A stretch of DNA of 45,357 nt. It comes from Steroidobacter agaridevorans. Lineage in GTDB: Bacteria > Pseudomonadota > Gammaproteobacteria > Steroidobacterales > Steroidobacteraceae. The notes under the pieces are model-generated. The model was not told the origin of the DNA. It saw only the letters and a list, made by a program, of their open reading frames with translations, and did not search any database. A program made the position numbers and the translations under genes. Location of the stretch: the NCBI RefSeq assembly GCF_009932555.1, contig NZ_BLJO01000016.1, forward strand, positions 1 through 45,357. The letters run 5' to 3'. Positions within the stretch are counted from its first letter, which is position 1, and each line of letters opens with the position of its first letter. Positions 35,969-44,689 of the stretch are shown piece by piece.

Positions 35969-38656
35969 TCAGCCTACTCCCTCTGTTTCATTGGTGCTCC
36001 GTGCCGTCTCCGCCTCTTGCAGCTGACCTCGAAGAATGGCGTGAAACCTTGCCACGTTCTTTGGCGCTAACACAGAAAGATGGTCCCCCGGCACGTTCAA
36101 GTATCGCGCTGTTCGAACATGCGTGCTCCAGTTCTCGAGACAAGCAGCCCACCGTCCCTCATCGGCCCCTTCTGGCAACCCTGACGTTCTGAAGACGGTG
36201 ATCGTATCAACCGTACCAGCAAGCCTGTGCGCCCGACTGACGTCTTGCATGCATTTCACCATCCTAGACCACACGGCAAAGTGTCGCTTGTGCAGTGTAG
36301 TAAGTAGGTGAGCTGCGCCCAGCATTGCGGCTCCGAATGCGGGCGGCACTTCATCGCCGCAGGGGATGCCGTCGATACATCCCAGGAACTCGATCTGCTC
36401 GCCTAACCGCTCCAACTCTCGCGCCATCTCGAACGCAATTGATCCACCGAGGGAGTATCCGATCAAGATATACGGACCCGATGGCTGTACCTTGTGAAGA
36501 GCGTCGACATAGCAGCCAACCATCTCTTCGAATGTTTCGAAGTGGCGCTCCCCCGGATCAAAGCCACGCGGCCGAAACGCAAAGACCGGCCGCTCACCGC
36601 TGAAGTACTTTGCGAGATTGACGAAGACAAACGTCCCCCCATCGCCGGGATGTACAAGGAACAACGGAGTCTTTTTACCCGCAGCTTGGAGAGTCACGAT
36701 TGCATCATATGTCGTCCCCGCGCGATCCGTCAGTCTAGCCAGTTGCCTTACTGTCGGGTTCTGAAGTACGGTTGCCAAGGTGACATCGAGCTCAAAGGAT
36801 TCCTCTAATAGCCGAGTGAGCTGGAGAATCTCCAGAGAGGTTCCGCCGAGATCGAAGAAACTATCCGTAACACTGAGCGTAGCTTCTTCAATACCGAGCA
36901 TCTTGGCGATCATACTCACCATCCTTTTCTCGATGTCGCCCGCTGGCGCGATGTACTCGCCGCGATGGCGTCGAAGCACTTCCCTCATCGCTTCAAGCTC
37001 GTGGGTAAACGTCCCTGACTCCAATCGTCGGCGCATGAGGGACCTCTGGATCTTGCCGAGATTAGTCTTTGGGAATGCCTCCCTAGACAGCGCGAGAACG
37101 AGCGATGGCCTGAACCCCCATAGCATGATCGCGGTATTTCGGACAGCCGACACCAACTCGACTAGTGCCGCCTCCGCGGCCACACTGGTGACATCTGCGG
37201 CAAATGCGACCACTAGCTGCTCAGTGTCGCCGCCTTTCTCTCGCGTCGGGAACGCCGCAACGTAAGCTGGATCGATCCCATCCAACCGATGCAAGGCGAT
37301 CTCTAGTTCCTGCGCGAAGTAGTTAACGCCGCTGACAATGATGCTGTCTTTGCTCCGCCCGACGAGGGTGACTCGACCATCCGCCTCAGTCCGTGCCATG
37401 TCTCCCGTGCGAAACCAACCATCTGGCGTGAAGGCGGACGCTGTCGCATCCGGATCGTTGTAGTACCGGCTGAAGACCATCGGTCCACGCACCTGCAAGT
37501 GTCCATCGTGCCCGGAAGGCAATTGCTGCTCCTCCTCATCAACGATACGTACGTCGAACCCACGGACAGGAACTCCGACAGACGCGAACTCTTTCTCAGC
37601 ATCGCGCTTGTAGAATTCTGTCGAATATGTGGCTCCCGCACACGTCTCAGTCATACCATAACCTGGCAACAAACCCGCTTCATTCAGGCCAAAGGGTCCT
37701 AGGAGATTCAGAAACTCCCGACCCGTGGCGACACTGTTGGCTTCGCCTCCGGAGAATATGTGTCGCACACATGTCAGGTCCCATCGATTCATTGCTGGTC
37801 GTTCATCTCGACGACCCGGCAACTTCAGGGCAGTGCAAATCTTTCCGAGTAGAAAGTTCGGGGTGAAAGCGGTTGTGGCCCGGTAATGATCAATGATCCG
37901 AATGAATTGCAGAGGATCCGCCAAGATGCTGCGGGCATTGACATTGATCTGATTCACGCCAAGATAGACCGCCAGGACATGCGCCTCGATGAGCGCCACG
38001 ACGTGGTCGAATCCAATCCAGTTGAATATCAAATCGTCCGACGTAAACCCCCTACTTTCGATCTTGGCGACCACTGAGGAAATGACATTTTCCTGAGTCA
38101 GTGCGACAGCCTTCGGAATTCCCGTCGAACCGGATGTCAACATGAGCATCGCCACATCCGACGGCTCGCACCTGTACTGCAACTCCGCGGGCGAGGGGCT
38201 ATCGAGACTGCGGCAATCTATGCTCGTCAGTGACGGCGGCATCTCCGCCAGCGTGCCTTCATCACATACGAAGGTTGGATGCTGAAGTGTGCTGTCGATA
38301 CCTCGCAGTTGCTCCCGCCAGCGCTGAGCATCAGTACGCGTGGGCGCTATGACGCACGGAAGGTATCCACCCAGAACGCACGCCCAGAACACCCTCACGA
38401 AGTCCGGCCCGTGATCGATCACGACCGCCACCGGACTTCCGGCCTTCAGGCCCAATGCTTGCAGCGCCCCAAGCATGCGTAAGGCGTCTGTAAGAAGCTG
38501 CGAGTGATTCAGGAACGCGGCCTTTCTGAAGTCTGCATCCGACGCGAAGTAGATACCGGCTGCCGGATGCTGTATCGCAGACTTCGTCAGCACGTCTGTC
38601 AGGTGACAGGGACGCTCGAGCATCGCACCGTTGGCTGAACCGGCCAGGAATTCCAT
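35969..38656 (-). CDS. Single-module NRPS-like synthetase: adenylation - carrier - thioesterase
   Basis: 895 residues with no condensation domain. The adenylation domain (about 20-570) has LMLTSGSTGIPKAV (A3), GYGMTETCAGATYS (A5), RTGDM (A7), GRSKDSIIVSG (A8) and PKTNLGKIQR (A10, Lys535). A carrier domain follows with FFDLGGTSLE, phosphopantetheine Ser607. The C-terminal alpha/beta-hydrolase thioesterase has GYSLGG (Ser735) and a late GDHLSVL His. Length and A-T-TE order match enzymes that dimerise aryl-pyruvates (fungal AtrA/TdiA, bacterial RalA), and NWIGFDHVVALIEAHVLAV resembles a block I recall from those proteins. A plain acyl- or aryl-activating enzyme is the alternative. AGGAG precedes ATG 38656; a carrier-protein gene lies 44 bp upstream. 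Confidence 0.88.
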   Translation of the reverse strand: MEFLAGSANGAMLERPCHLTDVLTKSAIQHPAAGIYFASDADFRKAAFLNHSQLLTDALRMLGALQALGLKAGSPVAVVIDHGPDFVRVFWACVLGGYLPCVIAPTRTDAQRWREQLRGIDSTLQHPTFVCDEGTLAEMPPSLTSIDCRSLDSPSPAELQYRCEPSDVAMLMLTSGSTGIPKAVALTQENVISSVVAKIESRGFTSDDLIFNWIGFDHVVALIEAHVLAVYLGVNQINVNARSILADPLQFIRIIDHYRATTAFTPNFLLGKICTALKLPGRRDERPAMNRWDLTCVRHIFSGGEANSVATGREFLNLLGPFGLNEAGLLPGYGMTETCAGATYSTEFYKRDAEKEFASVGVPVRGFDVRIVDEEEQQLPSGHDGHLQVRGPMVFSRYYNDPDATASAFTPDGWFRTGDMARTEADGRVTLVGRSKDSIIVSGVNYFAQELEIALHRLDGIDPAYVAAFPTREKGGDTEQLVVAFAADVTSVAAEAALVELVSAVRNTAIMLWGFRPSLVLALSREAFPKTNLGKIQRSLMRRRLESGTFTHELEAMREVLRRHRGEYIAPAGDIEKRMVSMIAKMLGIEEATLSVTDSFFDLGGTSLEILQLTRLLEESFELDVTLATVLQNPTVRQLARLTDRAGTTYDAIVTLQAAGKKTPLFLVHPGDGGTFVFVNLAKYFSGERPVFAFRPRGFDPGERHFETFEEMVGCYVDALHKVQPSGPYILIGYSLGGSIAFEMARELERLGEQIEFLGCIDGIPCGDEVPPAFGAAMLGAAHLLTTLHKRHFAVWSRMVKCMQDVSRAHRLAGTVDTITVFRTSGLPEGADEGRWAACLENWSTHVRTARYLNVPGDHLSVLAPKNVARFHAILRGQLQEAETARSTNETEGVG

Positions 38657-38700
38657 ATCTAACAGCTCCTATATCCGATCGGTTGCTCGCTAAGCCGCCA

Positions 38701-38949
38701 CTACGAGCCTGCCATCTTGCTTTCGATCACATCCGCAATCTGGCCGACATTCCTCAGAGAATTGATCTCTGTTGAGCTAAAGCGAATGGAAAACTCTCTT
38801 TCGATCTCGAAGAACAGCCGCACTTGTCCGAGGCTATCCCACCCCTGGACATCGCTCGACTGAAGATCTGGCGTTGCAACGAGCCCGTTATTTTCAAACA
38901 CCTCTCGAAGCAAGGGCGTCAATCGTGAGAGGGTAGCGTTGTCACACAT
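38701..38949 (-). CDS. Free-standing acyl/peptidyl carrier protein
   Basis: 82-residue acidic helical protein with the phosphopantetheine site GWDSLGQV (Ser39), followed by FFEIEREFSIRFSSTEI and NVGQIADVIESK, the usual helix II/III pattern. It holds acyl or aminoacyl groups as thioesters. The frame opens further upstream to 39081, but ATG 38949 begins the carrier fold and has AGGA six bases before it. It is the first recognised gene of the minus-strand operon (carrier, A-T-TE, SDR). Carrier proteins of this small type often sit next to MBOAT acyltransferases, as here in the divergent direction. Confidence 0.88.
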   Translation of the reverse strand: MCDNATLSRLTPLLREVFENNGLVATPDLQSSDVQGWDSLGQVRLFFEIEREFSIRFSSTEINSLRNVGQIADVIESKMAGS

Positions 38950-39508
38950 ACCAATCCTGATGAATGTTTTGTGGATATCAGTTGATGGTGCGACCGAGTT
39001 TGCGCCAAGCCTCCCCTCGGTCAAATAGTCTTTAGCGGACAATTCGTAAAGACGGCAGTCCATCTCTCTAAGCCACTTCAAACGTTCTATCTGCGCGAGC
39101 GTGGAAATCCGATCAATCGTATGTCAGTGCTTGCTCAATTTGATGCCTGGAGCTTGACTCAGTATTTCTCCTTGCACGCGACCGCAGGAGTCTCTCACCA
39201 GGAAGATCTTCCGGAGTTAATGGATACTCCTCGCACCGACCGCTAGAACCACCCAATTGCCACCGAGCGACGCCATCGCTCGCACCGACATGCCATTGAA
39301 GCACTAGCCATTGAGCAGCACTGCGATCGACAATATCAGCAAATATCATGGAGCCTTCTTTGATCGCTTGACAGCCCGCAGCCTTGCATTGACTAATTGC
39401 ATCGCCTTCTTCCGACGACGCATCAGACAACCGACCGGAACCATACTCGCTCCGGATCCGCATTCTTGTTGATTCCAAAAACATTCATATCTCGGCAGCA
39501 GCTCGAAT
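38950..39508. other. Divergent region between the carrier-protein and MBOAT genes
   Basis: About 560 bp containing promoters for both directions. Minus-strand frames exist at 39113-39484 (123 codons, ATG 39484) and at 38950-39127 in frame with the carrier gene (IERLKWLREMDCRLYELSAKD). Neither resembles a family I know. They could be remnants of one gene broken by a frameshift and stop near 39113-39120, once lying upstream of the carrier gene in the operon. Confidence 0.45.
39113..39484 (-). CDS. Hypothetical small protein, doubtful
   Basis: A possible 123-residue protein starting at ATG 39484. Composition is mixed (WLVLQWHVGASDGVARWQLG is its most protein-like part) and it is read in the direction of the carrier/synthetase operon. 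It has no recognisable domain, signal or membrane segment. It could be a decayed acyl-transfer accessory gene, a leader, or chance. Low confidence. Confidence 0.25.
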   Translation of the reverse strand: MFLESTRMRIRSEYGSGRLSDASSEEGDAISQCKAAGCQAIKEGSMIFADIVDRSAAQWLVLQWHVGASDGVARWQLGGSSGRCEEYPLTPEDLPGERLLRSRARRNTESSSRHQIEQALTYD

Positions 39509-41197
39509 ATGGTCTTCAATTCGCACATCTTCATCTTTGCCTTCCTGCCCGTGGCGCTGACCGGCTACTGGCTGCTGCATCGGATGGCAGATCGAGCTGC
39601 TTCTTTCTGGTTGCTCGCCACTTCCATTGCCTTCTACGCCTGCGCAAGCATCAAGAGCCTCGCACTTGTTACACCGTCAATCCTTCTCGACTATCTCTTG
39701 GCCAAAGCACTGCTGCAATCGCATGACCGTCCGGGATGGATTCGAACTACACTGTTCGCGTTCTCTATCTCGACAAACATAGCGCTGCTCGTCGTCTTGA
39801 AGTACACGAATTTTTTTCTAGAGACGACGAACGCGCTGCTCTCGACGCACTATCCGATTACGCATTGGATACTTCCTCTTGGAATTTCCTTCCTGACGTT
39901 TCAAAAGATTGCATTTTTCTCCGATATTCACTCCGGGCGGATTGCCTCTATACGATTCATTGATTACCTACAGTTCTTCTATTTTTTTCCTCGAACCATT
40001 GCCGGTCCAATAAGCCGCTATGGGGACGTCGCACCCCAGTTCGAGGCCGTTCATCCAAGGTCGTTTGCAAAGGATTTCCCGATCGGACTCTTTCTCTTCT
40101 CCATTGGGTTATTCAAGAAAGCCGTGATTGCGGACAGTGTCTTGCCATTTGTCTCTCCCACTTTTGATGGCAATTCGTCCGTGCTACCAGTCAGCATGCT
40201 AGTCGCCTGGATCGGCGCCTTGGCTTACACCCTCCAGGTCTATTTCGATTTTTCTGGATACTCGGATATGGCGCTGGGTGTCGCGCGAATGTTTGGGGTC
40301 CGGCTTCCTGCCAACTTCAACTCACCTTTTAAGAGCAGCAGCATCTCAGAGTTCTGGAGCCGATGGCATATGTCACTGACCAGCTTTCTGACCGAGTTTG
40401 TCTATACCCCCATTGTCGTACGATTGACTCGTTGGCGGATTGCCCGCCGAAGGCCGGTACTGCAGGGCAAGCGATCAACGTTCCCTGCCATTCTCATGCT
40501 TATCTGCCTGCCCATGTTAATTACCATGCTGATCGCTGGAATCTGGCATGGCGCGGGGTGGCAGTTCGTTGTCTTCGGCCTGATGCATGGCTCGTACTTA
40601 ATGATCAACCAGACCTGGCGCACACTACGGCCCCGCTTCTGGGCGAGCGACGTGTCCCACGATAGTGTTATGCGGCCACTGGGATGGGCGATGACGTTTG
40701 GCGCTGTGGTGCTCTCGTTGGTGGTCTTTCGAGCCCCATCCATCGCATCTGCGTGGTCGATCTTGAACTCTCTTGTTGGCGTGAACGGAATCCTTCCGGG
40801 CGAAGTCGGGTTGCTCCGTGACATGGGGGTGAACTTTCCCTGGGATTACCTCCAACATCTGTGGCAACCACTCCTGCTCCGTCCGCTGGTCCCGATTGTC
40901 TGGATCGTATTACTACTGTTGTGTGTCTTGCTGTTGCCAAATTCTCTGGAGCTTCTGGGCCGATATGGTCCCGCCCTCAACTTCAAATCAACGCATTCGG
41001 CCGCACATGGCCGCACCGCCAGCCAAGCCAGTAAAATCAGCAGAATTCTCACGCCGCCGCCCCTGATCAGTACCAACATGGCACCCGGCTCACCTGATGG
41101 ACGCCTCCGTCGCGATGCAGTTCTTGCGGCATTCCTGTTCACCTTCGGCATCCTTGCATTGAGCCGCGGCCAGCCGTTCATCTATGCGCAGTTCTAG
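39509..41197 (+). CDS. MBOAT-family O-acyltransferase (AlgI/DltB-like)
   Basis: 562-residue polytopic membrane protein. It starts MVFNSHIFIFAFLPVALTGYW, the typical AlgI-group start, then ILPLGISFLTFQKIAFFSDI (about 121-140), FFPRTIAGPISRYGDV (about 159-174), YFDFSGYSDMALGVARMFGV, and FWSRWHMSLTSFLTEFVYTP. The two conserved His are H347 (IWHGAG) and H360 (LMHGS, the expected catalytic one). MBOATs of this group move acyl groups from a cytoplasmic thioester to an extracytoplasmic hydroxyl. It is followed 22 bp later by an SGNH-like partner and is divergent from a carrier-protein/A-T-TE operon, an arrangement recalling dltABCD and algIJF. Acyl donor and acceptor are unknown. Confidence 0.92.
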   Translation: MVFNSHIFIFAFLPVALTGYWLLHRMADRAASFWLLATSIAFYACASIKSLALVTPSILLDYLLAKALLQSHDRPGWIRTTLFAFSISTNIALLVVLKYTNFFLETTNALLSTHYPITHWILPLGISFLTFQKIAFFSDIHSGRIASIRFIDYLQFFYFFPRTIAGPISRYGDVAPQFEAVHPRSFAKDFPIGLFLFSIGLFKKAVIADSVLPFVSPTFDGNSSVLPVSMLVAWIGALAYTLQVYFDFSGYSDMALGVARMFGVRLPANFNSPFKSSSISEFWSRWHMSLTSFLTEFVYTPIVVRLTRWRIARRRPVLQGKRSTFPAILMLICLPMLITMLIAGIWHGAGWQFVVFGLMHGSYLMINQTWRTLRPRFWASDVSHDSVMRPLGWAMTFGAVVLSLVVFRAPSIASAWSILNSLVGVNGILPGEVGLLRDMGVNFPWDYLQHLWQPLLLRPLVPIVWIVLLLLCVLLLPNSLELLGRYGPALNFKSTHSAAHGRTASQASKISRILTPPPLISTNMAPGSPDGRLRRDAVLAAFLFTFGILALSRGQPFIYAQF

Positions 41198-41219
41198 TTA
41201 GCACGGGAGTCCTCTCGAA

Positions 41220-42461
41220 GTGGACAGATCCTCATACTTTGCGATCAAACTTTGGACAGCGACATCCGTCTTAGTAAGTTTGGTCATCTGCGCGCTTAAC
41301 GTCGTCATCGACCCGTACTTGGTTTTTGGCGCCTCTCGCGTTGCTCATTTGAATGCGCGGAAACCGGCAGTGGAGACGCAGCACTTCATGATGAAAGCAT
41401 ACGACGTCGAACGTAGAAAGCCGAACGCCGTGCTGCTTGGCAGCTCAAGAGTTGGTTGGGGCATAGACTCGCAGGATGCCGCTTGGCCAACTCAGTATCA
41501 CCCAGTCTACAACCTCAGTGTCCCGGCGGGATATTTGCCCCACTCCTACCTTTACTTGCAGCATGTTCTATCAAGGCAACACCCTGAGCTCGTAGTCATA
41601 GGATTGGATTTCTCGCAGTTCCTCTACAAACCTGAGCCAGTATCTGCAATAGCACCAGATCTCAAAGGACGGCTCGCTATGACTTTGGGCGGCGAACCGA
41701 ACCGTGAGCAGACTGCGCAGCGAGTTCGCGATATATTTTTCGCCGCGTTCTCACTCGATGCCCTCATCGACAGCAGTGGGACAGTCGCCGCGAACTGGCG
41801 CGATATCTCCTCTGACCTGGCCGAAGGGAATTGGATTCACGAAGACAACTTTAGTTCTGGCGTCGGCTCCTACGCGCTAGCCGCACTTTTTGATCTCTCT
41901 AGGACGCTACGCACAGAAGAAACTAAAGAGCAACGACGCCTGCGCGATCAAAGCAGCCTTCTACGACTCAAAATGATTCTAGATCTTTGTGCGTCTCAGA
42001 AGATTGACGTTGTTGTCTTTCTCCATCCGCTGCATGTCGACTATCTAGAATTTGAGACGCGTTTGGGTTTCTGGGAGCCGTTTGAACATTGGAAGCGTCA
42101 AATACTGGCTCTGACCGAGCAGTACTCGGGACCCAATCAGCGTAACGAAGTAGCCTTGTGGGATTTCAGTGACTACAACGCGTACTCTACGGAGGAATTT
42201 CCAGTTCAGGGGAAAGCTTTGTACTGGTTTGAGCCTGTTCACTACAGCCCCGCCCTCGGTCATGCGATCCTCACGCGAATTTTCAACGGCGGTTCAGACG
42301 AATTCGGAATGCGGCTCACTCAAAGAAATATCGACGGCTGGCTTGCGAACATCCGCAATCAGCAACACCGTTATCGTCAGAATTACGAAACCGGTGTTCG
42401 TCGCCGGTTCAGCGACCTTGATAGGTTGTTGGAGACGCACCCTCCGCCCACGCAGCCTTGA
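41220..42461 (+). CDS. Membrane-anchored SGNH-hydrolase-like partner of the MBOAT
   Basis: 413 residues from GTG 41220 (GGGAG upstream). One N-terminal membrane helix (about 13-31) puts the rest in the periplasm. NAVLLGSSRVGWGID (GSSR at 74-77) resembles the Ser block of DltD/DUF1574-like SGNH folds, and LVVIGLDFSQF fits the next strand. FEPVHYSPALG (Glu338, His341) resembles the C-terminal D/E-x-x-H block. MBOAT systems such as alginate, cellulose or teichoic-acid acylation have a partner of this type, which hands the acyl group to the final acceptor. The 22-bp spacing from the MBOAT gene implies one transcript. Exact family not certain. Confidence 0.75.
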   Translation: MDRSSYFAIKLWTATSVLVSLVICALNVVIDPYLVFGASRVAHLNARKPAVETQHFMMKAYDVERRKPNAVLLGSSRVGWGIDSQDAAWPTQYHPVYNLSVPAGYLPHSYLYLQHVLSRQHPELVVIGLDFSQFLYKPEPVSAIAPDLKGRLAMTLGGEPNREQTAQRVRDIFFAAFSLDALIDSSGTVAANWRDISSDLAEGNWIHEDNFSSGVGSYALAALFDLSRTLRTEETKEQRRLRDQSSLLRLKMILDLCASQKIDVVVFLHPLHVDYLEFETRLGFWEPFEHWKRQILALTEQYSGPNQRNEVALWDFSDYNAYSTEEFPVQGKALYWFEPVHYSPALGHAILTRIFNGGSDEFGMRLTQRNIDGWLANIRNQQHRYRQNYETGVRRRFSDLDRLLETHPPPTQP

Positions 42462-42585
42462 CGCTCAAACGCGATCCATCGCAAATGATCCCTCCGCTCG
42501 TGACATCACTGATCAATGCCCACCTGGACACCGGCGGGGCGTATTGGCACCTTTGTGATTGAATCCTCTCTATCGATACCGGGCA

Positions 42586-44199
42586 TCATTCCCGATCCCT
42601 AACAGAGAAACAATCGTTCCAGAAATCGCGCTTCGTTCCGCGAATTGGTGCTGGAATTGGCCCCACCTTGTCTCCGAGCTCCATAACGGGCTCGGACTTA
42701 ACTCCAAAGGTAGGCCATAGCGGAAGACCTGGCCCGTTAGGATCGCCCGCGGCTGCGAAGTTGACCAAGTAGGAGGAGAACGTGTCCGCTAGTTCGTAAT
42801 CCTCAGGGGTCCATGTCTGGCCTTTTAGCCTTGCCAGACTATCAAACATGTAGGGAATCTCCGCCGTATGATATGCACCCAAATTCTCCGGAAGCGGTCC
42901 ACCAAAGTAGTTGAACTTGACGTTGGGGGGCGCCGGCGCTACGCGAGTGAAAGAATAGAGATATGTTCTCCGGCCGTTGCGTGCACGCAATGCGGCCCAT
43001 CTAAAATGCTCCCACGCATAGTAGTCCGTAATCATCCGGATATTGGAAGCGGTCGCCTCGAAATCGGAGGTAGCCGGGTACAACTCTGGCCATCGCGCGG
43101 GCAGGTTTCCGCACCTGATTCGAATCTGATCTGCAAATTCTTTCGGTGTGACCGGATTGGCGGTCACCGTTGCGAAATCGGCGGTTACTCCAGTCAAGAG
43201 ATGAACCCTTCCGACAGTGTTGTGCTCTTCGGCTGCAAACACACTTGTTCTATCAAGCACCCACCCATCCATCACTAGGCCACCGGCGTCCCCCTGTGAG
43301 ACAATCTTCGGGAACAGCTGCTCGATCGGCATTCTTCTCAGCTCGTCAATTGATGCGGCTCCTAGATCCTTTACGATCTGACTTCCTTTACGCTCAGCCT
43401 CAGATAAGGTGCTAGCCCTGTCGAAAACGCTGTCGCCGGCGACAACACCGTAGATGTCTCCCGCAACTAGAGGTGATGTAGAGAGAGCGCTCGCTGCTCG
43501 TGCGCCCGCTGATTCTCCCAGTATAGTGATACGTTTTGGGTCTCCACCAAATGCGACAATGTTTCGACGCGCCCATTTGATCGCAGCGATCATATCGAGT
43601 AGGCCGTAGTTGCCCGACGTGCGTCGCGAAGATTCCTCGGACAACTGCGGGTGTGAGAGAAATCCAAGGACTCCCAGGCGGTAGTTTATTGTGACGACAA
43701 CTGCGCCCTTTTTGCTCAATGCTTCTCCATTTGCGACGGCTCGCGTCCCCTCGCCTCCGATCAACCCGCCGTCGTGGATCCATAGCAGGACGGGAAGCTT
43801 GTCTTGGGTCGCTTTAGCTGACGTCCACACGTTAAGATAGAGACAATCTTCGCTGATTGGATGGGGCTCTTCGTAGTGAAAGTCCTCCGGCCTCCGGCGA
43901 ACCTGCATGCAACTTGTGCCGAATGCATCCGCCCTACGCACTCCCTTCCAGGCAACAACTGGCTGCGGCGGATACCATCGAAACTTGCCAATCGGTGGCG
44001 CAGCATATGGAATTCCTTTGAACACGCGCACTCTTTCGCTGACGGCCTTCCCTGAAACCCAACCACCATCAATACGCACAGGCTCTGTTTCGGCCGAGCT
44101 ATGGTTTTTGTCGCGAGCCTGCACGTCCCAGCAGTTGCCAAACACCAATGCATTGATGTTGAGAAGGAGCCAAAGACGCCGGCAGCTATCTTTTCTCAT
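42586..44199 (-). CDS. Secreted type-B carboxylesterase
   Basis: 537-residue alpha/beta hydrolase with an N-terminal export signal (LWLLLNINALVFGNCW, about 9-24). Family blocks: VRVFKGIPYAAPPIGKFRW, SEDCLYLNVW, GNYGLLDMIAAIKWARRNI, then the nucleophile elbow GESAGA (Ser230), and a late AYHTAEIPYMF that carries the catalytic His. The oxyanion loop reads IHDGGLIGG rather than the usual HGGGF, a small deviation. It should cleave ester bonds of xenobiotics or acylated natural products in the periplasm or outside. It converges on the SGNH/MBOAT pair with about 124 bp between, so it could remove acyl groups that the neighbouring system adds. No clear ribosome-binding site. Confidence 0.9.
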   Translation of the reverse strand: MRKDSCRRLWLLLNINALVFGNCWDVQARDKNHSSAETEPVRIDGGWVSGKAVSERVRVFKGIPYAAPPIGKFRWYPPQPVVAWKGVRRADAFGTSCMQVRRRPEDFHYEEPHPISEDCLYLNVWTSAKATQDKLPVLLWIHDGGLIGGEGTRAVANGEALSKKGAVVVTINYRLGVLGFLSHPQLSEESSRRTSGNYGLLDMIAAIKWARRNIVAFGGDPKRITILGESAGARAASALSTSPLVAGDIYGVVAGDSVFDRASTLSEAERKGSQIVKDLGAASIDELRRMPIEQLFPKIVSQGDAGGLVMDGWVLDRTSVFAAEEHNTVGRVHLLTGVTADFATVTANPVTPKEFADQIRIRCGNLPARWPELYPATSDFEATASNIRMITDYYAWEHFRWAALRARNGRRTYLYSFTRVAPAPPNVKFNYFGGPLPENLGAYHTAEIPYMFDSLARLKGQTWTPEDYELADTFSSYLVNFAAAGDPNGPGLPLWPTFGVKSEPVMELGDKVGPIPAPIRGTKRDFWNDCFSVRDRE

Positions 44200-44689
44200 T
44201 TTATTGGGCCGTGAATTTTTTCTTCAGCGAAGACCAGAGGGTGCAGAGACCTCGAAATATAGACTGGAGCGAACGCGTTCCCGCCCCCCAGCGCCCATCT
44301 CGCGGGGAATCTGCTCGCGCTGGCAGACGACCGAGGTTCGCGCGTGGAACCTGACATCCCGGCCAAGCACTCTCGGCTGTGCTGTCATCAGAGTCACGGC
44401 GACTCGCGCCAGCGCTATCGACTTGGGATAATCAGAGCGAGATGGTGCCGCTGAATGGCCGCGTATCAATGCGCCCTCCCAGCCAACACTTCCAGCTAGG
44501 CTCAATCCGTCGCACCGCCGGAGGTCTGCCAGCACCGATGACCGGCATGCCCTCAACAGCCGCGTGCCCATATGCTCATCGTTGAGCCCCGCCCCGTGGT
44601 CGGGATCGGCTGCTCGCTCTGGTCGCAACGTTTGGCCTCAACCGCGCACGTTTGTGCGCTTCAAACGATCTGAGCTGTTCACCAATGGG
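44200..44689. other. Gene-free stretch
   Basis: No recognisable frame; overlapping frames on both strands are Arg/Ser/Pro-rich. The promoter of the carboxylesterase should be near 44205-44300. The right part may be the decayed N-terminal half of the istA relic that follows. Confidence 0.35.

Noticed and set aside
38701-39081. 126-residue version of the carrier protein
   Set aside because: The first 44 residues do not resemble a carrier domain, and ATG 38949 has a good ribosome-binding site at the start of the fold.
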